From Rhodospirillales bacterium (GTDB lineage Bacteria > Pseudomonadota > Alphaproteobacteria > Acetobacterales > Acetobacteraceae), in the NCBI GenBank assembly GCA_947460455.1, contig CANHKG010000012.1, positions 1 through 43,960 of the forward strand: a stretch of DNA of 43,960 nt. Reading direction: 5' to 3'. The notes below the pieces were generated by a model. The model was not told where the DNA came from and made no database searches. It worked only from the letters and a program-made list of their open reading frames with translations. This document shows positions 8,647 through 19,589 of this stretch, in pieces. The number at the start of each line of letters is the position of its first letter. Position 1 is the first letter of the stretch. The translations under genes and the position numbers were made by a program.

Positions 8647-9837
8647 ATGGGGGCGATGCCGCAGGGAACGTACCGCTATCCGAACATGGAGCGTGTGCTC
8701 TACGGCCAGGATTTCGCCGCCGCGCTGGCGGAGGAACGGGCGCGGCTGGGGGCGGAGCGGGTGTTCCTGATCGCCGGCGGCACGCTTTCGCGTGAGACGG
8801 ATTTCGTGGCCCGCGCCCAGGCGGCGTTGGGCCGCCACTTCGCCGGCACCTGGACGCGGATCGGCGCGCATACCCCGCGCATCGACGTGGTGGCGGCGGC
8901 GAATGCGGCGCGCGCGGCGGGGGCGGACCTGCTGGTGACGCTGGGCGGCGGCTCCGTCACGGATGCGGCCAAGATGATCGGCATGTGCCTGGCCAACGGC
9001 ATCGAGGACGCGCGCGCGCTGGACGGGCTACGCGCGGTCACGGGGCCCGATGGGGTAACGCGGCGGCCGAAAACGCTGGCGGGCATCCGCACCGTTTCCA
9101 TCCCCACCACGCTCTCGGCCGGGGAGTTCACCAGCTTCGCCGGCTGCACCGACACGGCACCCGCGGATGGCGGGCCACCGCGCAAGGAAAGCTATGCCTC
9201 CTCCAGCATGATCCCCACCTCGGTGATCCTGGACCCCGCGGTGACGGTGGCGACGCCGGAATGGCTGTGGCTGTCCACCGGCATCCGCGCGGTGGACCAT
9301 GCGGTGGAGGATCTGTGCTCCAGCAATTCCCAGCCGATGAGCGACGGCGCCTCCCTGCACGCGCTGCGGCTGCTGGGGCAGGGCTTGCGGGCGTGCAAGG
9401 CCGATCCCGCCGACCTCGCCGCACGGCTGGATTGCCAGCTCGGCGCGTGGCTTTCGATGGTCGGCTCCCAGAACGGGGTGACCAAGGGGGCGAGCCACGG
9501 GATCGGGCATGTGCTCGGCGGCACGGCGGGCGTGGCGCATGGCTATACCTCCTGCGTGATGCTGCCGCATGTGCTGCGGTTCAACCTGCCGGTGAACGCG
9601 GTGCGCCAGGGCTGGGTGGCGGACGCGTTGGGAATGCCGGGCGGCCAGGCGGCCGATGCGGTGGCGGCCCTGGTGGGCGCACTCGGCCTGCCGCAGACGC
9701 TGCGCGACGTCGGCGTGCGGGCAGACCAGCTGGACGTGATCGCCGAGGGCTCCATGCACGACCGGATGGTGCACACCAACCCGCGCAAGATCGACGGGCC
9801 GGCGGTGGTGCGGCAGCTGCTGGATGCGGCCTGGTAG
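8647..9837 (+). CDS. Iron-containing alcohol dehydrogenase / maleylacetate reductase-like protein
   Basis: This is a group III metal-dependent alcohol dehydrogenase fold protein, 396 residues, predicted to be cytosolic and NAD(P)-dependent. The nucleotide-binding GGGSVTDAAKMIG and the metal-region motifs GIRAVDHAVEDL, GASHGIGHVLGG and AHGYTSCVMLPHVLRFN are present. Aligned by eye, the three histidines are kept but the usual first metal aspartate appears to be Arg in RAVDHAVE. A changed residue at this point is known in maleylacetate reductases, so metal content is uncertain. Three in-frame ATGs are close together (8641, 8647, 8656). I chose 8647 because GAGGGAG ends 6 bases before it. It lies 11 bases after the binding-protein gene. 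Substrate unknown. Confidence 0.8.
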   Translation: MGAMPQGTYRYPNMERVLYGQDFAAALAEERARLGAERVFLIAGGTLSRETDFVARAQAALGRHFAGTWTRIGAHTPRIDVVAAANAARAAGADLLVTLGGGSVTDAAKMIGMCLANGIEDARALDGLRAVTGPDGVTRRPKTLAGIRTVSIPTTLSAGEFTSFAGCTDTAPADGGPPRKESYASSSMIPTSVILDPAVTVATPEWLWLSTGIRAVDHAVEDLCSSNSQPMSDGASLHALRLLGQGLRACKADPADLAARLDCQLGAWLSMVGSQNGVTKGASHGIGHVLGGTAGVAHGYTSCVMLPHVLRFNLPVNAVRQGWVADALGMPGGQAADAVAALVGALGLPQTLRDVGVRADQLDVIAEGSMHDRMVHTNPRKIDGPAVVRQLLDAAW

Positions 9838-9896
9838 CCGGCTGAGGTTGCCCGCGGAGGTTGTCAGGTGAAGCGGGCTGCGGCACATCCCTGGGC

Positions 9897-10547
9897 ATGA
9901 GCCACGATCCCGAGATCCAGCCCGGCACGCTTCACCTGATCGGGCAATACGATTCCCCCTTCGTGCGCCGGGTGGGCATCGCGCTGACCCATGCCGGCAT
10001 TGGCTTCCGCCACCTGCCATGGTCCAGCTTCGGCGATGCGAGGCGGCTGCGGTCGGTGAACCCGCTGACGCGGGTGCCGACCATGGTGCTGGAGGATGGC
10101 GGCGTGCTGGTGGACAGCCACGCGATGCTGGATCACATCGACCGGCGCGCCACCGTGGCCATGCGCCCGGCCGGCGGGGCGGAGCGCGACGCGGCGCTGC
10201 GCATCGAGGGGCTGGCAACCGGCCTGGCGGACAAGGCAGTGGCGCTGTTCTACGAGATGCGCCTGCACGAGACGGTTTCCCCGCAATGGGTGGCGCGCTG
10301 CCGCGAGCAGATCGCCGCCACCGCGCTGGCGCTGGAGGCGGAAGCGGTGAGCCGGCCAGACGGGTTCTGGTTCGGCACGCTCTCCCACGCCGATATCGCC
10401 CTGGCCTGCGCCTGGCGCTTCGTGCGGGAGGCGCATCCGGGGCTGCTGGCCGAACAGCGGCTGCTGACACTGGTGGCGCAGTGCGCCGCGCTGGAGCGCC
10501 AGGAGGTGTTCCGCGCCGTGGTCCAGCCCTTCATCCCCCCTGCCTGA
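9897..10547 (+). CDS. Glutathione S-transferase family protein
   Basis: This is a 216-residue GST-fold protein. The N-terminal thioredoxin-like domain starts with LIGQYDSPFVRRVGIAL; the serine near residue 19 occupies the position of the catalytic Ser/Cys of bacterial GSTs. It contains the cis-proline glutathione-contact segment RVPTMVLEDG followed by LVDSHAMLDHID. The C-terminal helical domain includes FWFGTLSHADIALACAW, matching the conserved N-capping and hydrophobic-core motif. It sits 59 bases after the dehydrogenase gene and 8 bases before an arginase-fold gene, so the last two are likely co-transcribed. Whether it conjugates, isomerises or dehalogenates is unknown. Confidence 0.85.
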   Translation: MSHDPEIQPGTLHLIGQYDSPFVRRVGIALTHAGIGFRHLPWSSFGDARRLRSVNPLTRVPTMVLEDGGVLVDSHAMLDHIDRRATVAMRPAGGAERDAALRIEGLATGLADKAVALFYEMRLHETVSPQWVARCREQIAATALALEAEAVSRPDGFWFGTLSHADIALACAWRFVREAHPGLLAEQRLLTLVAQCAALERQEVFRAVVQPFIPPA

Positions 10548-10555
10548 GGCCCGCC

Positions 10556-11425
10556 ATGCTGATTCAACCCATCCTGGTTCCCTTCGCCAACGACGTGGCG
10601 CGCTGGGGGGCGGCCAAGGGCCCGGCCGCCATGATGCAGGCCGGGCTGGCCGCGGCACTGGAAGCGGCGGGGCATATGGTCGCCGTGCCGCTGGAAGCGT
10701 CGCTGGCCCGTGAGGCGCGGACGCGGGACCCGGTGACCAATCTCGGCATCATCGCCGGCTGGGTCTCGGGCCAGGTGGCGGCGGCGATCGCGGCCGGGGC
10801 GATGCCGCTGGTGCTGCAGGGCAATTGCACGCAATGCGTGGGCCCGGCGGGCGGGGTGGCGCGGGCCTGCGGATCGGCCGGCGTCGCCTGGTTCGATGCC
10901 CATGGCGACATCCACACGCTGCGCACCACCTCCACCGGGCTGTTGGGCGGCATGCCCTTCGCCGTGGCGCTGGGCTGGGAATTCGATGACTGGCGCGAGG
11001 CCGCCGGGCTGGTGCCGGCGGTGCGGCCAGAGGCAGCGGCGGTGATCGGGGCCTCGGACCTCGATCCCGAGGAAGAGGCGGCGCTGATGGCCCACCCCTT
11101 TGCGCGGCTGGATGCGGATGCGATGGGGGCGGATGCCGGCGCGCGCACCACTTCCCTGCTGGCGCCGCGCGCCGGGGCGGCGGGGGGATGGTACATGCAC
11201 ATCGACCTGGACGTGGCCGGGCCGGAGGCGGTGCCGGGGCAGCTGACCAATGCGCCGCACTGGCCTTCACCGCAGGCACTGGCCGATTCGGTGGCGGCGG
11301 CGGCGCGGGCGGTGCCGCTGAAGTGCCTGGGGATCGCGGCCTATGACCCCGCCGGCGATCCGGAGCGTCGTGGCGCGCGTCTGGCGGTGGAACTCGCCGT
11401 GGGCGCGCTGCGCCACCTCGCCTAG
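10556..11425 (+). CDS. Arginase-fold (ureohydrolase superfamily) protein with altered first metal ligand
   Basis: The 289-residue chain has the ureohydrolase fold. WFDAHGDIHT supplies the DAHxD manganese motif and MHIDLDVAGPEAVPG supplies the late DxD motif. The first motif, normally GGDHS, reads GNCTQ, so the usual first histidine ligand is missing. From memory, an uncharacterised branch of the superfamily carries GNCNS-like sequences here, so this is probably a branch feature and not a mutation. The substrate is therefore not safely arginine or agmatine. The gene starts 8 bases after the GST stop and is followed immediately by a multi-hairpin element that could end transcription. Confidence 0.7.
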   Translation: MLIQPILVPFANDVARWGAAKGPAAMMQAGLAAALEAAGHMVAVPLEASLAREARTRDPVTNLGIIAGWVSGQVAAAIAAGAMPLVLQGNCTQCVGPAGGVARACGSAGVAWFDAHGDIHTLRTTSTGLLGGMPFAVALGWEFDDWREAAGLVPAVRPEAAAVIGASDLDPEEEAALMAHPFARLDADAMGADAGARTTSLLAPRAGAAGGWYMHIDLDVAGPEAVPGQLTNAPHWPSPQALADSVAAAARAVPLKCLGIAAYDPAGDPERRGARLAVELAVGALRHLA

Positions 11426-11527
11426 AGCGTGATCGTCGCAGGCGGAATCGCCGGAGACGTGAATCACGCGATCAAGCAAAAAGCTAGACCATGATCCGCG
11501 CTTCTGTCAGCGCGTATCATGGTCTAG
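11424..11527. repeat. Multi-hairpin intergenic element, probable bidirectional terminator
   Basis: The element begins at the stop codon of the arginase-fold gene and ends 8 bases before the stop of the convergent gene. GCGTGAT (11427-11433) pairs with ATCACGC (11463-11469), with GGCG/CGCC inside. Then an 18-base arm at 11484-11501 pairs with 11510-11527 with one mismatch and an 8-base loop. The layout resembles intergenic palindromic repeats that I recall from other alphaproteobacteria; that is memory, not a search. The placement between convergent genes fits a terminator role. Confidence 0.55.
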
Positions 11528-11534
11528 GCGGGGT

Positions 11535-12044
11535 TCAGCCCTCGGGGTTGAGGACGGTCATCCAGCGTTCGACATGCTCGGCGCAGCCCGGGTTCGGCGC
11601 GCGGCCTTCGGCGGCACCGCGCTGGATATAGTGGTCCTCCGCCGAAGCGATCTGGCCGGCGGCGATGGCGCGGCCAACATCGGGGTAGGTGGCGAGGTAG
11701 TAGGCCGAATCGACCACCGGCGCGGCACCCAGGCGGCCTTCCAGAAAGCCGGCTTCCACGAAATGGCGATGCAGGTCGCCGATCTCGCCGCGGTTATGGG
11801 CGGTGGCAACGTCGTCGTAGGTGGTGAGGTAGAAGGAGTCGTCGAAAGGCTGGGCGGCGACGATCTGGCGCAGGACATGGATCAGAAGGCGGGGGTCCAC
11901 GGCGATCTTGCTGCGCCCGTCCAGCCTGTCGCGCGAGATGTGCAATGCCTGCATGAGCAGGTCGACATGCGGAATATAGGTTCCAGGCGTCACATCCGGC
12001 TCCGTACGGAAAGGCACGCTTCCCGACAACGTGTTGCGCCACAT
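11535..12044 (-). CDS. Hypothetical protein with two YL-x-x-YPDV repeats
   Basis: The function is not recognised. The 169-residue chain has no signal peptide or membrane segment. Its C-terminal two thirds hold two copies of a repeat of about 40 residues. Copy one starts at DDSFYLTTYDDVATA and ends HFVEAGFLEGRLG; copy two starts at VDSAYYLATYPDVGRA and ends HYIQRGAAEGRAP. The pattern (YYLxxYPDV, then a His-Tyr or His-Phe pair, then G-x-x-EGR) is one I recall attached to glycosyltransferases and large surface proteins in alphaproteobacteria, where its role is unclear. Here it is free-standing. The upstream 113 bases are AT-rich compared with the window and probably hold its promoter; I could not fix the boxes. 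Confidence 0.6.
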   Translation of the reverse strand: MWRNTLSGSVPFRTEPDVTPGTYIPHVDLLMQALHISRDRLDGRSKIAVDPRLLIHVLRQIVAAQPFDDSFYLTTYDDVATAHNRGEIGDLHRHFVEAGFLEGRLGAAPVVDSAYYLATYPDVGRAIAAGQIASAEDHYIQRGAAEGRAPNPGCAEHVERWMTVLNPEG

Positions 12045-12157
12045 ATGCGTTGTGACGTTAGGGTATCATAATTCCCAAATGTTAAAATCTGTTGCCCTGG
12101 ACTGCAAGATACAAACCGTGACAATAACGAATGGCAACGTTATCGGGCGCGGAGCGG

Positions 12158-12844
12158 TCAGGCCGCAGGGAAAAGGTAGGGCGCCAGGATCGATTTTGCC
12201 TCGGCCAGGATGCGCGCGCGCAGCGCGGGTTCCGTCTGGGCGAAGGCGTGCGCGATCAGCCTGTCGCCAAGCTCGGCGGCGATGCGCAGGCGGAAGGGGA
12301 AGTCCGCGCCCGGCTCCAGCCCGTAGAGCGTAACGAGCGACTCCCGCAGCAATTCGGCCAGCGCGCCCTCCCCGGCCTCACGCTCGAACAGGGCGGGGCT
12401 GATGGCCCGGGCGGGCAGGGCGGGGGTGCCATAGGCCAGGGTGCGGAAATCCGGGTGGGCCCCGAGGTAGGCGGCGAAGGCATCAAGCACGGCGCCGAGG
12501 AAGGCCGCCGGCGTCTCCGGCAAATCGGCCAGCAGCAGCCCGGCCAGCTCGTCCTGGAAGGCCTCTAGATGGGCCAGCGCGACCGCGTCGATGATCGCCT
12601 GCTTGTCCGCGAAGAAGCGATACAACGCGCCGACGGACAGCGCCGCCTCGGTGGCGATCTGCGCGGTGGTCAGCGCCTGCGCCGCGGTGCCGCCGGCCAG
12701 CAGCCGCGCGGCGGCGGCCCGGATGCGGCCGACCGTCTCCTGGCTGCGTTCCTGCACGGGATCGCGCCGCGGGGCGGTGGAGGTTCGGCCAGTGGAGGTC
12801 TGGCCAGTGGAGGTTGGAGCGGTGGCAGTCGTTGACAGGCCCAT
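12158..12844 (-). CDS. TetR/AcrR family transcriptional regulator
   Basis: This is a DNA-binding repressor-type protein of 228 residues. After a low-complexity Thr/Ser/Gly N-terminus (about residues 1-28), the helix-turn-helix domain runs over residues about 35-80 (TAQIATEAALSVGALYRFF is the recognition region). A ligand-binding helical domain follows. It is divergent from hpnH across 71 bases, and a near-perfect 18-base palindrome lies in that spacer, so autoregulation and control of hpnH are plausible. The ligand is unknown. Only one ATG is available near the start; the first residues come from a 15-base tandem repeat and may be dispensable. Confidence 0.85.
   Translation of the reverse strand: MGLSTTATAPTSTGQTSTGRTSTAPRRDPVQERSQETVGRIRAAAARLLAGGTAAQALTTAQIATEAALSVGALYRFFADKQAIIDAVALAHLEAFQDELAGLLLADLPETPAAFLGAVLDAFAAYLGAHPDFRTLAYGTPALPARAISPALFEREAGEGALAELLRESLVTLYGLEPGADFPFRLRIAAELGDRLIAHAFAQTEPALRARILAEAKSILAPYLFPAA
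12772..12816. repeat. Short tandem repeat, 15-base unit, inside the tetR 5' end
   Basis: Units at 12787-12801 and 12802-12816 share 13 of 15 bases (core GGCCAGTGGAGGT), with a weaker unit at 12772-12786. Because the unit length is a multiple of three, copy changes would keep the frame. It encodes the Thr-Ser-Thr-Gly-rich N-terminus of the regulator. Confidence 0.6.
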
Positions 12845-12868
12845 GGTGCGACCTTAAAGGGAAAACGT

Positions 12869-12886
12869 GAACGCGACGTCGTGTTC
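12869..12886. promoter_or_regulatory. Palindromic operator candidate between tetR and hpnH
   Basis: The sequence GAACGCGACGTCGTGTTC is a dyad with 16 of 18 symmetric positions and a perfect 8-base centre CGACGTCG. It lies 25 bases from the tetR start and 30 bases from the hpnH start, in a 71-base divergent spacer, which is where TetR-family operators normally sit. That the neighbouring TetR protein binds it is inference. Confidence 0.5.
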
Positions 12887-12915
12887 GTATTTCTTCTGGC
12901 ACCGGGACCGGCACC

Positions 12916-14067
12916 ATGGCAATCCCCCTGCACCAAGCGCTCCGCGTGGGCGCCTACGTGGTCAAGCAGCATTTGCTGGGGCGCAAGCGCTACCCGCTGG
13001 TGCTGATGCTGGAGCCGCTGTTCCGCTGCAACCTGGCCTGCGCCGGCTGCGGCAAGATCGACTACCCGGCCGAGATCCTGAACCAGCGCCTGTCCGTGGC
13101 CGAGTGCCTGGAGGCGGTGGACGAATGCGGCGCGCCCGTGGTGGTGATCGCCGGCGGCGAGCCGCTGCTGCACAAGGAGCTGGACCAGGTGGTGCAGGGC
13201 GTGATTGCCCGCAAGAAATACGTGATCGTCTGCACCAACGCCCTGCTGCTCGAAAAGAAGATGGAGCAGTTCAAGCCCGACCCCTACTTCACCTGGTCCG
13301 TCCACCTCGACGGCAACCGCGACGACCACGACAAGTCCGTCTGCCAGGAAGGCGTGTACGACCGCTGCGTTTCCGCCATCGCCAAGGCCAAGGCCGCCGG
13401 CTTCCGCGTGATCATCAACGCCACCCTGTTCAACAACGCCGACCCCGAGCGCATGGCCCGCTTCTTCGACGACGTGACGGAGATGGGGATCGACGGCATC
13501 TCGGTCTCGCCCGGCTATGCCTATGAGCGCGCGCCAGACCAGCAGCACTTCCTGAACCGCAAGGCCACCAAGGACCTGTTCCGCGGCATCTTCTCCCGCG
13601 CGCTGCCGCAGAAGAAGAAGTGGCAGTTCAACCAGAGCTCCATGTTCCTGGATTTCCTGGCGGGCAACCAGACCTTCCACTGCACGCCCTGGGGCAACCC
13701 CACGCGCACCTATTTCGGCTGGCAGCGGCCCTGCTACCTGCTCGGCGAAGGCTACGCCAAGACGTTCAAGGAGCTGATGGAAACCACGGATTGGGACAAG
13801 TACGGCACCGGCAACTACGAGAAATGCGCCGACTGCATGGTCCATTCCGGCTACGAGGCCACCGCGGTCGCCCATTCCATCAAGAACCCGCTGAAGGCGG
13901 CGATGGTGGAACTGCGCGGCATCCGCACCACCGGCCCGATGGCGCCCGATATCGACCTGTCGAACCAGCGCCCGGCGGAGTTCGTCTTCTCCCGCCACGT
14001 GCAGCAGGCGATGGAGAAGCTGAAGCACGAGAAGAAGAAGCCGGAGCCGGTGGAACCGGCGGAGTAA
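12916..14067 (+). CDS. hpnH: Adenosyl-hopene transferase HpnH (radical SAM)
   Basis: HpnH joins the 5'-deoxyadenosyl group of S-adenosylmethionine to diploptene, giving adenosylhopane, the first step to extended (bacteriohopanepolyol) hopanoids. The 383-residue length is normal. The radical-SAM cluster motif is CNLACAGC with cysteines at 38, 42 and 45. It is followed by IAGGEPLLHKEL (SAM-binding GGE motif), the FTWSVHLDG region, and a C-terminal cysteine-containing part around YEKCADCMVHSGYEATAV. Other hopanoid genes (shc, hpnG and so on) are not in the window, so hpnH stands alone here beside a divergent TetR regulator. The ATG is clear; no strong ribosome binding site precedes it. Confidence 0.95.
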   Translation: MAIPLHQALRVGAYVVKQHLLGRKRYPLVLMLEPLFRCNLACAGCGKIDYPAEILNQRLSVAECLEAVDECGAPVVVIAGGEPLLHKELDQVVQGVIARKKYVIVCTNALLLEKKMEQFKPDPYFTWSVHLDGNRDDHDKSVCQEGVYDRCVSAIAKAKAAGFRVIINATLFNNADPERMARFFDDVTEMGIDGISVSPGYAYERAPDQQHFLNRKATKDLFRGIFSRALPQKKKWQFNQSSMFLDFLAGNQTFHCTPWGNPTRTYFGWQRPCYLLGEGYAKTFKELMETTDWDKYGTGNYEKCADCMVHSGYEATAVAHSIKNPLKAAMVELRGIRTTGPMAPDIDLSNQRPAEFVFSRHVQQAMEKLKHEKKKPEPVEPAE

Positions 14068-14077
14068 TCCGCCGCCC

Positions 14078-14464
14078 CTACACCATCTGCGACAGGATCA
14101 TCAGAATCCCCAGCACCGCGGAGGCCCAGGCGGCGGTGCGGGCCCAGGGCACGCCGGCCACATACAGCACGGCATAGGCAACCCGGCCCCACAGAAACAG
14201 CTGCGCCCCCAGCACCGTCATGGCGTTGCTGATGCCGGCGGCATGGGCGGTGAGCACCAGGGCCGCGAACAGCACCAGGCTTTCCAGCATGTTGCGATGG
14301 GCCCGGCCCGCGCGGCCGGCCCAGCCCAGGATATCCGGAATATTCTCCCGGTTGCCGGCCAGCACCGGCAGGCCGACCTGCAACATGGCGCCAACCACTG
14401 CGATCACAACCTGGATCATCGCCAGGACCACGGCGCCCACAAGCATGGCGAGTTCGGTCTTCAT
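14078..14464 (-). CDS. MAPEG family membrane protein
   Basis: This is a small integral membrane protein of 128 residues from the superfamily of membrane-associated proteins in eicosanoid and glutathione metabolism. Four hydrophobic segments can be drawn: residues about 5-29, 57-75, 80-100 and 105-127. The conserved polar loop reads RAGRAHRNMLESLVLFAALV, where the family usually has a similar Arg/Asn/Glu arrangement near the glutathione site. The open frame extends to an ATG at 14566, but I chose ATG 14464 because GGAGGAGG precedes it and the extension is not hydrophobic or family-like. It is convergent with hpnH, 10 bases apart. Enzyme activity is unproven for most bacterial members. Confidence 0.85.
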   Translation of the reverse strand: MKTELAMLVGAVVLAMIQVVIAVVGAMLQVGLPVLAGNRENIPDILGWAGRAGRAHRNMLESLVLFAALVLTAHAAGISNAMTVLGAQLFLWGRVAYAVLYVAGVPWARTAAWASAVLGILMILSQMV

Positions 14465-14578
14465 CGCCGCCTCCTCCGGTTGCCCCGGCACTGCGGCCGG
14501 CCGAGGATCTCGTATCACCCTCGGAGATTCGCCGCGATTCGTGCAACGTTTTGTTGCCGGCGTCACGAAACAACGGGC

Positions 14579-15109
14579 TCAGCGCGGTGGCGCCTCCTGC
14601 GCCGGCACGACGCTTTCATACACCAGCACCTCCTCCCCATCGCGCTCGTAGCTTTCGCACAGCACCATGCCGATGCCGCCCAGCACCTGGCGGGAGCCGA
14701 TGTTGCTGGCGCGCGCAACGGCAATCACCCGCTCCAACCCCGCCCGCTCATGGGCAAACCGCAGCGCGGCCCCCGCCGCCTCACTGGCATAGCCGCGGCC
14801 CTGCGCCGCCGCATGCAAGGCAAACCGCAACGCCAGGCCCCGTCCATCGGGTCGGCCATGCATCCCCACCAGCCCCAAAAACCGCTCATCCTCCGCGGCC
14901 CGCACCGCCCACATGCCCACGCCGCGCTGGCCCCAGAAGGAAATGTCCTCCGCCAACTCCCGCGCCGTCTGCTCCGGCGTGCGAACCCCGCCCAGCATGA
15001 TGGCAAACACCCGCGGATCACCCTTCAGGCGAACCAACTCCGGCAGATCAACATACCCCACCGGCCGCAGCCAAAGCCGCCCCGTGCGCAGAGCCCGGAT
15101 GTCGATCAT
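14579..15109 (-). CDS. GNAT family N-acetyltransferase (RimJ/RimL-like)
   Basis: This is a predicted acetyl-CoA-dependent N-acetyltransferase of 176 residues. The start LRTGRLWLRPVGYVDLPELV is typical of the RimJ/RimL-type branch. The acetyl-CoA-binding motif A is seen as LHAAAQGRGYASEAAGAALRFA, followed by the characteristic Asn-containing segment ARASNIGSRQVLGGIGMVLC. The acceptor (ribosomal protein N-terminus, antibiotic, spermidine or small molecule) cannot be named. It is followed by the MAPEG gene in the same direction but 114 bases away, so co-transcription is doubtful. Upstream lies a spacer of about 255 bases rich in inverted repeats. Confidence 0.85.
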   Translation of the reverse strand: MIDIRALRTGRLWLRPVGYVDLPELVRLKGDPRVFAIMLGGVRTPEQTARELAEDISFWGQRGVGMWAVRAAEDERFLGLVGMHGRPDGRGLALRFALHAAAQGRGYASEAAGAALRFAHERAGLERVIAVARASNIGSRQVLGGIGMVLCESYERDGEEVLVYESVVPAQEAPPR

Positions 15110-15191
15110 GGCGCGGGAAGGAAGGGAAGGAAGGCGAGGGGCTCTGCCCCTCGACCCCGCTGGGGCCGACGGCCCCAGACCCCGATACCTT

Positions 15192-15264
15192 TTCCGCCTT
15201 CGGCGGGGAGGGGCCGCACGGGTCTCTCAACCGCCTCGACGGCCCCTCCCCGCCGAAGGCGGAA
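15192..15264. repeat. Perfect 25-base inverted repeat in an intergenic mosaic element
   Basis: Bases 15192-15216 and 15240-15264 are perfect reverse complements (25 of 25) with a 23-base loop. The surrounding spacer 15110-15364 also contains GAGGGGCTCTGCCCCTC (about 15135-15151) and GGGGGCAAAGCCCC (about 15311-15324), both self-complementary. No gene is seen. The spacer lies between the upstream side of the acetyltransferase gene and the stop of ettA (both minus). It could act as an ettA terminator or be a repeat family member. Confidence 0.7.
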
Positions 15265-15364
15265 CAAATAATGCCGGGTCCAGGGGCCGCTGGCTCCTGA
15301 TGGGGGTCCAGGGGGCAAAGCCCCTTGGCCTTCCCCTCCGTCCCCCCGTGCCACGTTCGGTATC

Positions 15365-17044
<1,680 letters not shown>

Positions 17045-17127
17045 CTTCGGCTCCTTGCGCGGCAGGGAGAGGCGGGGCAGGTGTTCTAGGGGCGCGGCGG
17101 CGGCGGCGCAATCGCGCGGACAAGATA

Positions 17128-17204
17128 TGGTGCGCCAGGCAGGACTTGAACCCGCGGCCAAGCCGTTATGAGCGGCCCGCTCTAACCAACTGAGCTACTG
17201 GCGC
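17128..17204 (-). tRNA. tRNA with CAU anticodon (elongator Met, or Ile2 if C34 becomes lysidine)
   Basis: The 77 bases fold as a full cloverleaf with encoded CCA. The acceptor is GCGCCAG with CTGGCGC, the D arm GCTC/GAGC, the anticodon stem GGCCG/CGGCT with loop CTCATAA, and the T arm GCGGG-TTCAAGT-CCTGC. The discriminator base is A. There is no intron. The anticodon CAU occurs in initiator Met, elongator Met and Ile2. An initiator is unlikely because the acceptor starts with a G1-C72 pair. Pairs C4-G69 and C5-G68 match the Escherichia coli TilS determinants for Ile2, but I would not transfer these to this lineage with confidence. Confidence 0.9.
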
Positions 17205-17385
17205 CCCACGGGGCAGGATTCCGCATGCCGCGGGGCTTGGCAACCGTATCCTTGCGCGGCGTCAGGTTGCCTGCCTCTGTCTTCTCTGTCATATGCCGCG
17301 GCCGTATTGCCGAACAGCTCCGACTTGTCCGGGGGCCGGCCGGGCGTGTCCAGACGCCCGTTGAACGCAAGGGGGATTCACCGAC

Positions 17386-19488
<2,103 letters not shown>

Positions 19489-19494
19489 TCCGCA

Positions 19495-19569
19495 CCGGGG
19501 CGCGCCTGGCGCGCCCCGGCTTCGGCGCATACGAAAACGGCCCCGGAGCGATGCTCCGGGGCCGTTTTT
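19495..19569 (+). terminator. Double hairpin terminator after hppA
   Basis: The first hairpin has 12-base perfect arms (19495-19506 and 19508-19519). The second has 16-base perfect arms (19534-19549 and 19553-19568) with loop GAT, ending in a run of five T. This is a textbook intrinsic terminator for hppA. Since the second stem starts with AAAA on the other strand, it can also serve the convergent small gene that ends at 19590. Confidence 0.9.
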
Positions 19570-19589
19570 GCGTCAGCGAGGCGACGGTA

